Shown here in pieces: positions 54,051 to 64,000 of a stretch of 64,000 nucleotides of DNA. The translations under genes and the position numbers were made by a program. Source of the stretch: Lichtheimia corymbifera B2541. Its lineage: Eukaryota; Mucoromycota; Mucoromycetes; Mucorales; Lichtheimiaceae. The notes below the pieces were generated by a model. The model saw only the letters and a list, made by a program, of their open reading frames with translations. It ran no database searches and was not told where the DNA came from. Where the stretch lies: the NCBI GenBank assembly GCA_000697475.1, contig JNEU01001160.1, positions 62,001 through 126,000 on the forward strand. Direction: 5' to 3'. The stretch's first letter is position 1. The number at the start of each line of letters is the position of its first letter.

Positions 54051-56316
54051 ATCAAACGAAATTCAAGTGCGCCTGGTAGTAGTAGTGGTGGTGGTAGAAA
54101 GACGAGAAAAAAAGAGGGAAAAGTCAGGAAAGCCAAAGGCATGAAACAAGAAGGAGGGAGGTGATGAGTGTAGAAAGGGAGGCACCTAATCTCTTTTTCT
54201 CAAAAACACGTTGATTGTAGCAATAAAAGGGCAGTCTCCCCAGGGAAAGGAGGGATGGTGTCTAATAACCGGTTGTAGGTGAGATATCTGAAGGGGTTTC
54301 CGATAGAGCTGATCATGGGATTTCTTGTATAATCTCACATCCCTTTTGTCCAAGGCTATATGTTGCTTCCATATTGGCTGCAAAAGAATGATAGTCGTTT
54401 CAATCCAGGATACTCTTGTGCTGCCATCTACTGACAGCAATTCCTTACATGCTGCAAACATTAGGCATAGGTTTTGGGATGTTGAACAAGCACATAACAT
54501 GAAGTCTATGTCTGACAGCATGATGGTCGCCTTTTTTATAGCTGTTTAGAAATCGCTGCTACTTTTAATCCGCACCCACTTCTTGCTGCAAGTTCATTGA
54601 ATAATGGCATTAGTGCTAAAGGCGGATGATGAGTCATATTGCACTTTGAAGAATGATGCCTTATTACAGGATTACTCATAAGCCATGGTCCTTGATACCA
54701 CGTGATGACGGGAAGGGATGGTAAAGGGTCTTTAACCAAGTCGACAAAAAATCTCGTATTCGCTCAGTTGGCCGATTCTTGGATTGTGTTACAATGCAGC
54801 AGGATGTTGTGTGATATTGATTCTATCATTTATAATTAAAGAGAACGCGTCTACTGACGAGCTAACATGCTCCTCCAAAGCGTAGCATACACCAACATAG
54901 GTTGTATTCATGACCAAGGCGTATCGTTGCTTTGGCATAGAAACCATGGTTCGTAAGCAATTATAAAGCAATATGCATTTAGCCTTCTTGTATTATCAAG
55001 TACGTGTGATATACTATCAAGCTGACACATGATATCGTAATATTGCTTCCGAATGCATAACCCAACAACGCATCCAATCATCAAAATGGATATGCATCAT
55101 TGAGAATCCGACTTGTTGGTATGTTGCAGTTACCATGTTAGTCATGTCCAAAGGTTGGATAAGCTGTAATGGTCATGGAGCAATGAGAATAGTACTTGGA
55201 TATTTATTAGGAGTCGAAGCAAGAGATCAGGAGATTCTTGAGCCTATTCTTTCTTTAGCCTAGCAAGGTGGGAGGAACGGGTGTAATAAACCAATTCGCT
55301 CCGAAAACCAAGAAAATGATGATTGTCATAATCCGATCTACCAGCGATTGTGACACCCTGCGTAATCTCCTTGTTCTTGTAATTAAGCTGATGCGCTTGT
55401 TGCTCTCTTTGCTTTATTACCTTTGACATCATTGGGTGGCACATGCTGCTGGCATATTGTGGCGGGATACTTTTATGGGGGCACAACAATGATCACCAGC
55501 CACCACCTAAAACCTAATTTCCGCCTTGCAATCTCCCCTTCACGTGGATCTTTCATTAATCCATAGCTCGCTGGTAGTACCAGTGCGTGTTTGTAATAAT
55601 TACAAAGTTACGCATACACGATCCCAAAGTACAAAGAAAGCTTATTTGAGAATTGCTCTCTATTTTTGTGATGATGGGAAGACAGCCAGTAAGAATAAGC
55701 ATAGGGTCAGACGGCGAAAAGTACACGCGATGCGTTAGTGCACATAGCAATAAGCGTGTCTTGGCAATTGATTATTACAATAAGTGTTGTGCTGCTATTT
55801 AAAAAGACAACAGATACGATAAAGGGGGAGGAAGTACAGAAGTGGAACGTCGAAACGATCCCAAACCGCAAGAGGAAATAGGGCTTCTGGTTTGCCATCA
55901 AATCAAGTGTAGCCAAACCTGGTAACGGTTGTCGGCCAGCCAAAACCGTGCTCTCTTTTTGTGGTGCAATGCGGGAGTGTGTATTGTTGATACGTATATC
56001 GTTTGTAAGAGAACGAGTGTTTGTGCGGTCTGTGTCTGTGATGTGCTTGTATAGAGAACAAGGGCTCGAAAGTTAGTGCCCCGTTACCTTTTCTCGGCTT
56101 TTCTCTTACTCCTCGCTTTCTCTCTCTCTTTTTTTTTTCTTTTTACACATCTCCGTCATCCCCCATATTATCTCATTTCTCCCTTCACCCAACCACCCTT
56201 TCTCCCCCTCTTTCTTTCTTTCACACATACATACATAACCTTTCTCTCTTTTTTCTTTTACACACCACACCCACACAATCGAAATATATACACACACGGA
56301 CCACTAACGCACACAC
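54051..56316. other. 2.3-kb intergenic region, syntaxin and RhoGEF promoters
   Basis: Divergent promoters. Minus-strand frames at 54186-54521 and 54789-54971 are open for 60-110 codons and weakly protein-like (TTIILLQPIWKQHIALDKRD; SMPKQRYALVMNTTYVGVCY), possibly remnants of one old gene, but I can assign neither. The last 220 bp (56095-56310) is an almost pure CT tract that leads into the RhoGEF ATG, typical of a highly used fungal leader. Confidence 0.45.
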
Positions 56317-59300
56317 ATGCCTAGTCCACCACCCAACGTCATTATCGGTGAGCCGACAGCAAACCAAAACCCATACAGGCACCAGGGCGCCTATGTGATA
56401 CGTCGACCATCACCCTCGTCACTACCACAACCTAATACGATTTCCGACGATATTAAAAAAAGTTACATGAGACAACAACTTCCCGTTAGAAACCAGAGCT
56501 TGGCTGCAGCTGCAACGGCTGCCAAGGCCGTTAATATTCTTTATGATATGCGTTCGCCCGCTAACCCAGCTCCAAATTCATCTGCTACTACTGCCAACAC
56601 TGCTACCACTACTACCGCCACTACCGCCACGTCCACTACTACACGACATCCAAGTAACGCAAGTGATGAATCGGCTGATAGTAACTGCCCTGCAACACCG
56701 CCATCATTATCGACAACAACCTCGACACCATGCCGCACTAAATCGCCGTCCTTTTTTGCCAGTCTTGCCGAAAAACGACGAGCTAGGAAAAACAATGAAG
56801 CCGCTGCAGCAGCGGCAGCGGCAGCAGCAGCAGCCTCATCATCATCTTCTTCTGCCAATGGTGGATCGGCTACGACAACTACATCACCCACACCCATCAA
56901 TACCAAGACGCAACATCCGCTTGAAGAAGCAGGAAAAGAGCAGATGGACCCAACGGTGGCACGATCCAATTCATCATCCAGTCAAAACCACGAGTGGAAT
57001 TCATTGCACGAATATGTGTCATCGGATGATGATGACGATGATGATGATTACACGACACCACAAAGAAAACAAAGCACAGCAACGACAGGTAAATAGTGTG
57101 AGGAGGAGAGAAGAAGTGTTACTTTTTTTGGTGGCAGGAGCGTACATGCATTGCATGTTGTCGTGTGATGATGATGGATATGAATGGACGGACCCCTGAC
57201 GATCTTTTTTTGTGATATATTTATAAACTCGATAGAGAGCAACCATATAGCGCTGGCCGCACAAGCTCCATTAGCTGCTGTATCACCAATGGCTTACGAG
57301 ACTGAAGACCAACAAAACGAGTTCTTTTCACATTATGGGTTATCCACAGGCCATGTCGACTCGGCACTTTTGTCTCATGTTGCCCGAGAAATGTATAATC
57401 GAATCATGCCAGATGACGTCGTGCGCGATGGTGTTGAATATCATTATTTATTCACTGGCAAGGAAGCGGTGGTAAGTTAAGCTTGCTTTCTCCTCCTCTT
57501 GTCCTCCCCCAACCTCTTTTTCCAACGTTGTACAAAAACCAACCCTATCTCTTGACAGGATCGTCTCGTCGAGATCATCCACGGCAATGACAACCAACAC
57601 GATCGCAATCGCGCCTTGATGATTGGCCGCTCGCTTGAAGCTCAAGGACTGTTCCGAGATATTGATGGTGAACATCGACTGCGAGATGACACGAGCGAAT
57701 TGTATCGATTTGAAGCACCCACCATTGACCGTGCCAAGGAAGGTTGGTAAAGGCATATATAAAAATAGGGTTGGGGAACATGCATAGGCTAAACAGTGTG
57801 CTATGAATAGGTGGTATTGATGCCAACTTGGCCACAGGTGTCTTCACTGCATTGACGCCTTGTTATTCGCCCACATGTAACAGTGGCACGCCATGCTACT
57901 CACCCAATTGTCCAGGCACCATGCGCAAGGTAAGAGATATATATTTGACACGCATGGTATATATCACCAATACTCACTCTATATTTGTGATCCAGGTCAT
58001 CAAGCGTTCGGCAAGCCAATCATCGTTACCCGACAAGGTAAGACAGCATGCACCATGGGATTGAATTGGCAGGATAAGGAACGTGATCTCTGAGATTGAG
58101 TCTATTGTAGGAGAATACACGCGCTTTATGGATTCATTCTGTCCCCAAAGATGTGGTTGCAGCAACGCCACCCGAAGAACGAAAACGTCAAGAGTGTATA
58201 TACGAGCTTATTTATACCGAAGAGGACTTTTCCAAGGACCTTGATTATGTACATAACGTAAGTCTCTCGATGGGCAGGTTAAACGATATATGTTTCTTAT
58301 ACAAAGGGTATATATAGCACTATGTAATCCCTCTAATGACTACCGACATCCTGAGCCAAGGCACAGAACGACGTGAACAAGTGGTGCAGCAAATCTTTTG
58401 GAATCTCGCTGATATTCGTCGAGTCACCACTGGATTCACTTATGCACTCTCCAAGCGACGAAAGCAGCAGGATTTGGTGGATACCATTGGCGATGTGATG
58501 ATGTCTTTTGTTCGACAATTCGATCCCTATATCTCCTATGGTGCTCATCAAGTGATTGGCAAGCATAACTTTGAGCTCGAGAAACGACGCAATCCACGAT
58601 TTGCCCAATTTGTCAGCCAAACCGAGCGCAAACCTGAATCACGACGACTTGAATTGAATGGCTATCTCACCAAGCCAACCACGCGCCTCGGTCGATACAA
58701 CCTGTTGCTGCGAGAGATTTTGAAGCGCACCCCTGAAGGCAACCCAGATCTTGAGATCATTCCACAGGTCATGGAGCAAATCACTCATTTGTTGGAGCAA
58801 GTCAATAGTGAAACAGGTCGCGTAGAACGTGCATTTACCTTACGACAAATTGATGAGCGTATGATCTTCAAGTCAACAAGCATCTTTACGGTAAGAAAAA
58901 AGGAGGAGGAGAAGTATGTTACAGGGACACTAATGGAGATTATGCAGGATTTAAAGTTGCAGGATCCTGAGCGACAATTACTGATGCAGGGACGCTTGAA
59001 GCGTAAGGGCAATAGTTCTTCAGATTCCTCCGAGATGCAAGTATTCTTGTTTGATCATTATCTGGTGTTGAGCAAAACCAAGATGCAAAATCACCTCGAA
59101 CACTACAAGGTCTCTCGTAAGGTAAGCAACGCACACTCACATTGCTGCTATCCCATTCAATTTGCTCACACATACAATATCTTTTAGCCTATTCCATTGG
59201 ACGTGCTTTCACTGTCGGTCGTTGATGTACAACCCCAAGGTCGCCATAACAAACCAACAGCATCATCATCGTCGCCTGGTAATGGTGGTGTTATTTCACC

Positions 59301-59688
59301 AAGACCTTCAACTTCAGCATCCACAGCACAGACAGCTACAACGCCTGTTTCAGCTGATTCCTCATCAACCCCGACTCCTTCCATGAAATCATCTCAATCC
59401 ATGACAACGACCAGCACCACTGCAACCAATAACACTACTGCATCTTCATCTTCCTCTGTACCTGTCCCTCCTACTGCAACCATCCCAACATCTAGTGCGG
59501 TTGGAAGTTATGGCATCGTCTTTTATCATCATGGTCGTGGTGGGTCACCACCTGTCACCTTGTATACAAGCAATGCAGCTACTCGTCAATTGTGGGTCGA
59601 CAAGATCTTGGCACAAAAGGAAGTGTATCAGTTACGATTGGCCGAAAGTGATGCTGCTCGCAAGACAAGCATTTCTCAAGATGAATAA
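56317..59688 (+). CDS. Rho1-type guanine-nucleotide exchange factor (DEP-DH-PH), Rom2-like without CNH
   Basis: Activates Rho1 in cell-wall integrity signalling. Exons: 56317-57088, 57236-57471, 57559-57742, 57811-57929, 57996-58037, 58111-58257, 58318-58890, 58948-59121, 59188-59688; 915 aa. The first ~255 residues are low-complexity, with Ala, Ser and Asp runs. Then a DEP domain (DGVEYHYLFTGKEAVDRLVE … GLFRDIDGEHRLRDD), the Cys motif CYSPTC/CYSPNCP seen in Rom2-family proteins, a DH domain (RKRQECIYELIYTEEDFSKD … ETGRVERAFTLRQID) and a PH domain interrupted by a Ser/Thr/Pro insert (59260-59470) and closing at ATRQLWVDKILAQKEVYQ. Yeast Rom1/2 continue with a citron-homology (CNH) domain of about 300 residues; here the frame ends 17 residues after the PH domain. 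Confidence 0.93.
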
Positions 59689-61737
59689 ACGCCCATCTTC
59701 CCTATTACCCTTCCCTACTACCTTCCCTTGTGCATATATATATCTCTTGTCACTTTTTCTCACTCTCTCTCTCACACACACCTCCTCCTTCTTCTCTACA
59801 TGCTAATAATAGTAATAAAAGCAATTTTCGGCAAAACGATATCTTTCTTGGTTTGCTTTCATCCGATTCCGATCACACACCTCTCCTCCAACGCTCACAA
59901 TGTAGAATCATATGATTTGAGATAGGAAAAAAAAGATGATGCCCATGATGTATTGTGTACATTGATGAATAAAAAAAGGAAAAGCATAACATAAGTAGTC
60001 TAGTACATGCGCGTTTGGTATGGATGCAATATGCGTAAGGGTAATAGCAAAGTCTTGGAATATGGTATATCTATAGTAGTTGTTGTTGTATAAAGTGGCG
60101 GTCGTAAAAGAGGACGAGCTTGGCGGTGCGGGAAAGAATGGAGGAAACATGGCAGGCCGGGTATTGTTGCGTTATATTTTTTTTCTTGTGGTTTGCAGTG
60201 TTTTGTAGGTAGTACATTTCTCGCACGTGCTTATTGATGGTTACTGTCGGGCGTACGGGCAATGGTCTTCATGAGAAAACCTCGAAACGTCGACACCACA
60301 ACCAGGACAGAATTCAAAATGGCGTCCATGAAGGTGACAATGGGGAATGGTCATAGACATACAATGCATTGTTGCGTAGTATAAGGTGGTACACAAAAAA
60401 AAAGTTGTAAAAGCGTATAGAGAGAGGGCGAAAAGCAAGGCGGCTGTGAATGCCAAGGGCATGCGTTTATATACCACTCATGCAACTCCAATATTTCCCG
60501 CCAATTTAAACGATCGTACCACACGAGTTGACAAACAAAAGGGGGTGTCACCATTTACCGACAACAAAGAATCACTGCTCCTACGACTCTGTTTCATTGT
60601 AGTTCTATCCTCATGCACCCTGTTTCCAATAGCGGCAAGAAATATAATGGGAAGGAGTAACGGTATCATCCACAATCACGGCTTTTTCAATCATTGTTCT
60701 CCATGAAACCCTTGGCAGCGACCCACCTACACACACAACCTTTGTGCTTGTTTTTTGCTTTGGTACCCCCAACGCAGGCTGTTTTTCGCCTGTTTTCCTT
60801 TTTTGATACAGTTCTATCTGTCAAACTGTGCCACAAAAGATGGCTGGAAGGCAAATTGAGCCACACTTGCAATGATTGGTCCAGTACTAATGGCCATTAA
60901 TTAGACATCGTTTAGCATTGTTGATCAGTCTTTTCACAAGAGATTCATGACAAAGGAGGACCATACTCTCTCATGTTGGATGTATCATAAGCGCTTATTG
61001 AAAATGACTGAGATGTTATGTAGACTAGCTAATAAAAAGAAGGGGTTATTAGGCTTCATCATGATGTTTAATTACACCAGCCGCTGAATTTGTTCAGAAT
61101 ATATTGCTATTACGACTACCCACAAGCGTATGTTGAAAAAGAGTTGCTGCAGACGTGTATCACAAATAACGTCATGTTACTGCGGATTAAACATCCAAGG
61201 CACACGAGCACTGAAGAAGGAAAAAGGAAGGTGCTCTTAATCAGCTGCTATTGCTTCATAATAACCACTTGGCTGTTGTCACACATGATGATGGCGGTCT
61301 TGTTGTTCTCCTTTTTCAGGGCCCGTGACATGCCTTGAAATGTCATAGCATCCCGCCAAACACTTTATTGAAACAAGGTTTGATCCAAGAAATAACAGCC
61401 TTCCGCATTTCCTTTACTGTCATGCACCTTGGCTGCTAACTTGTTTCATAAAGCTGCATACACACATACTCCTTGTCGCAAAGACAGATCGCACATACGA
61501 AACTCAGCACAGTTTATTAGTCGCGTAATACACAACAAATTTAAGGTATTTAATGATCAGACTGACATGCAGGTACAATTTGTCAATTGTCACCCTGTTT
61601 GTGATCGGGTGGTACCACCTAGCATCAGGAGTCGTCGCGTGGTGTCATCTGGCACAGTTTTTTATCCAGTATAAACGATAAAAACAACAACTTTATACAT
61701 GATCAAAGAACGCTAGTTTAACATCAAACATGTCCCA
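59689..61737. other. 2-kb gene-poor region between RhoGEF and CLPTM1
   Basis: Convergent flanks. Contains a small minus-strand Cys/His ORF (60241-60462, listed separately). No CNH-domain sequence is visible in any frame. Segments at 60386-60706, 60694-60900 and 61090-61338 are open but unrecognised. Confidence 0.45.
60241..60462 (-). CDS. Small Cys/His-rich protein with N-terminal hydrophobic segment
   Basis: 73 aa from the ATG at 60462. Residues about 3-32 are hydrophobic (LAFTAALLFALSLYAFTTFF), then a His/Cys-rich part: PHCHLHGRHFEFCPGCGVDV and HEDHCPYARQ. The CPGC…H…C arrangement suggests one zinc knuckle. A TATATAAA sequence lies only about 10 bp upstream of this ATG on the coding strand, so transcription may start lower and use an internal Met. 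Family not recognised. Confidence 0.4.
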   Translation of the reverse strand: MPLAFTAALLFALSLYAFTTFFLCTTLYYATMHCMSMTIPHCHLHGRHFEFCPGCGVDVSRFSHEDHCPYARQ

Positions 61738-64000
61738 TTATTTGTTCTTTTTAGTCTCCTTTTTATCTCCATTGCCGTCTTGCTCCTCCTCTTTTTGATC
61801 CTCGCCGACTTGACCAAATTCATTGGCGCGCGTGGGGTCAACCTTGTAAACGTATCGCTGGTACAAGTACACGAAAAACACAACATCGTCACGCAAACAT
61901 GCCAAACGGTGGAGTGTGGGCATCTTGATGACAAACGCGAAAAGATCATCTATCATGGTACCAGTGAGTTGCGGAGCACTACACACACGCCAGCGCCTTG
62001 TTCATTATTACCGATAAATGTGTTGAGTGATTTATACATGAGCGTCTTCCAAGGCATGTGGGCGACCTAGGTATAAGCAGGATCATAAGCATCGTGATGA
62101 TGAATCCCCCCGCTTCTCCTCCTCATCCCTTTTTCACTTACACTTTTGAGTCGATAGTTGATGTAAAGTTGAGGAATCATGGTGATGAAACCAAACATGT
62201 ACACGAATTCGACCAACGTTTTGAGGACGTACGAGTACCAGCTCTTGTGCTCGTCATACAACAATGAGTATACTGCGTAACCACCCAAGAGCGGATATGC
62301 AATCCACGAAAGGTACTTGAAAGCAATGGCGTCATATTGGGCAGTCTCGTCTTCGATTTCAGTATTCTCGGTGTCACGGGAGCCGATAGAAGGAATCAGC
62401 GAACCTGGTGTCCACACAAGCTCGTATTTGAGCGCCTTGAACACCTTCCATACTTCAATCACTAATCCAATGCCTTGACTGATGAGAATCATCCAGGAGG
62501 TTTCTTGGTTGTTGTCCATGAGATAAAGGAAAATCACAATTTGGAAAAAGATGTTGGTGAGAAGACTGCGTACAGACACGCCTGTGCTGTTGTCCTTTTT
62601 CTTCCAAAAGGCGATATCTAATATAGAGGAGAGCGTTAAAAACCCCATGATTACAATCGCCTTGACTGGGACTTACCATTCTTGAAAGCGAGAAACTCGA
62701 ATGCACTGTGAAGCAAACTCACTGCAGCCGTGGTAGCCAAAAGATAAGGATTGGTTTCCATCAACATCCGTTTCAATTCATCCGTTTCAGACGACGACAT
62801 GCCACCAAGTGGATTATTTGCCTGTTGTTTCATGGATTCGTCAAAAGAAGCATAAATGCTGAATTTCCACATGGACAATGGCTCCAAATGAATCGTCAAT
62901 GGCAATACACTATATATCCGTCTCTCTTGTTAGTTTCCATTGTGATCCCTTTGATATTCCATTGTCATATACTCACGAAACGGTCTCATTGATGGGAAAA
63001 GTGTTCGATCGAAGGTGCCAGAACTCGTTGGGGAAAATAATAGGGCGGTAAAATCCAATCTTTCCAGATTCATCACGCAAGTTGGTAAGTGGGATGTCTA
63101 GAAAGCACCATGTTAGTGAACGGTAGATATCGGATGGGATTCGTTGTTCCTTACATTTCATCGTGGCAGGCTGCATCATATTCTTGGCAATGGGTGACTT
63201 GGGGTCATTGATAATGGAGATGGTCATATTCTCGTGCCAATAGGCCACGTTGGGTGCACGACGTGTCCAGTTACCGAGTAATCCTCCCATATCAGATTGC
63301 TCCTCATCCTGGTGCTGCTCAGGTACAACTTGGTCTTGGCTCTCCTCCTCCTCTTCTTCTTGATCCTCTTCACCTCGATGCAACAGATTCTTTTGTTTGA
63401 CCTGAGTCTTCTTGGGGTAATATTTGGTCAAGACTATATAGAGATATATCATCTTAGCAATCATATTATATGCATGTGGATCCACAAACTTACGATGTCT
63501 GTAATACACGATTTCATCAGGAGAGTATCCAGGGTTATTGGGATCGATAGGTGCACCATTACGTGTGACGAAGATGTGAGCATATAGACTGCCATTATGT
63601 TGAAGGTGCTAAATCACATGATTAGGTACAGAGGACTACACGACATCCATTCAACTTACTGCTGTGGTAGGGATATCCAGATGATGGACACGTGGCTCCA
63701 AGGAACCATCGAGCATAATATTGGAAGTATACCATGATGGCTCACTCTTGTAGTTAACAAAGTACTCCTCCTCGCTCACATACACGCTAAGATCGACAGG
63801 ATTCTGGTTTGACCAAAGAGGCATCGCTGTGGAAGGTAACAGGCTAGCAGGGATTTGAGGTGGATAAGGGCTGTAGTAGACACCCGCAGGAAGAACAGGA
63901 TAGTATTCAACTGGCTGCTCAGTCGTTACAGGTGCTCCTTGATTGTCAGGCGAAGGTGCTGCTTGCTGTGGTTGGACGTTACTCTTGTTGCCTAATGGCT
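61738..64000 (-). CDS. CLPTM1 family ER/Golgi membrane protein (5' partial)
   Basis: Multi-pass membrane protein; in animals CLPTM1 affects receptor trafficking and its relative CLPTM1L has been described as a lipid scramblase. Exons: >64000-63660, 63608-63494, 63433-63155, 63097-62977, 62909-62677, 62617-62142, 62066-62012, 61949-61738. Strings shared with the family: NPVDLSVYVSEEEYF, HLQHNGSLYAHIFVTRNGAP, FPNEFWHLRSNTFPINETVS, METNPYLLATTAAVSLLHSA, FEFLAFKNDIAFW, YLSWIAYPLLGGYAVYSLLY, FGFITMIPQLYINYRLKS, IDDLFAFVIKMP, LRDDVVFFVYLYQRYVYKVD and PTRANEFGQ. An acidic Glu/Gln insert sits in the lumenal domain (about 63310-63370). The C-terminus is Lys/Glu-rich. The N-terminal exon(s) lie past 64000; the 63660-64000 exon stays open to the window edge. 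Confidence 0.94.

Noticed and set aside
56541..57199. Overlapping 142- and 218-codon frames within the RhoGEF first exon
   Set aside because: Both are alternative readings of its Ala/Ser/Asp/Thr low-complexity tract.

Overview
The window is nuclear DNA of a fungus, most probably an early-diverging one (Mucoromycota, Mucorales-like). Almost every gene is cut by short introns of about 50-80 nt with GTAAGT/GTATGT-type donors. Genes are densely packed on both strands. The gene set mixes standard fungal genes (PMA1, YME1, PHO85, RSA3, SLS1, Sso-type syntaxin, Rom2-like RhoGEF) with genes that yeasts lack but animals and early-diverging fungi keep: VMP1, TBCK, BABAM1/MERIT40, CLPTM1 and the C9orf85 family. 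The genus cannot be fixed from sequence alone. No bacterial operons, rRNA, convincing tRNA, CRISPR or intact transposon were seen.

Layout. 1-13 kb: LSG1 ribosome-export GTPase (5' end outside the window), a small membrane protein, a PSP1/RicT-domain protein, a BABAM1 homologue, a coiled-coil ORF overlapping its 3' end in antisense, a GATA factor and the mitochondrial i-AAA protease YME1. 12-21.5 kb: a mitochondrial LEA-like repeat protein, TBCK, a secreted purple acid phosphatase and VMP1. 21.5-24.6 kb: a gene-poor stretch with two inverted 10-bp minisatellites and an inverted-repeat pair. 24.6-31 kb: TFIIIA and a Pho85-type CDK sharing a 138-bp divergent promoter, a RING/TRAF-type E3 and a second LEA-like protein. 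32-43.3 kb: an F-box protein, a plant-type plasma-membrane H+-ATPase, SLS1, a C9orf85-family protein and RSA3. 44.6-54 kb: a large RasGEF, an F-box/WD40 protein and a syntaxin. 56-64 kb: a DEP-DH-PH RhoGEF, a small Cys/His ORF and CLPTM1 (5' end outside the window).

The genes are independent eukaryotic units, not a co-functional cluster. Some themes recur: ribosome biogenesis (LSG1, RSA3, TFIIIA for 5S rRNA), mitochondrial inner membrane (YME1, SLS1, two LEA-like proteins), small-GTPase and polarity signalling (RasGEF, RhoGEF, TBCK), ubiquitin ligases (RING/TRAF, two F-box proteins) and membrane traffic/autophagy (VMP1, syntaxin). Exon models below were built by hand from splice signals, reading-frame phase and remembered family similarity. 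Most are phase-consistent from start to stop; exceptions are stated. I found no clearly new multi-gene system. The most distinctive items are three GC-AG introns, several microexons, a PCTAIRE motif in a Pho85-type kinase, a RhoGEF without CNH, and the inverted minisatellites.
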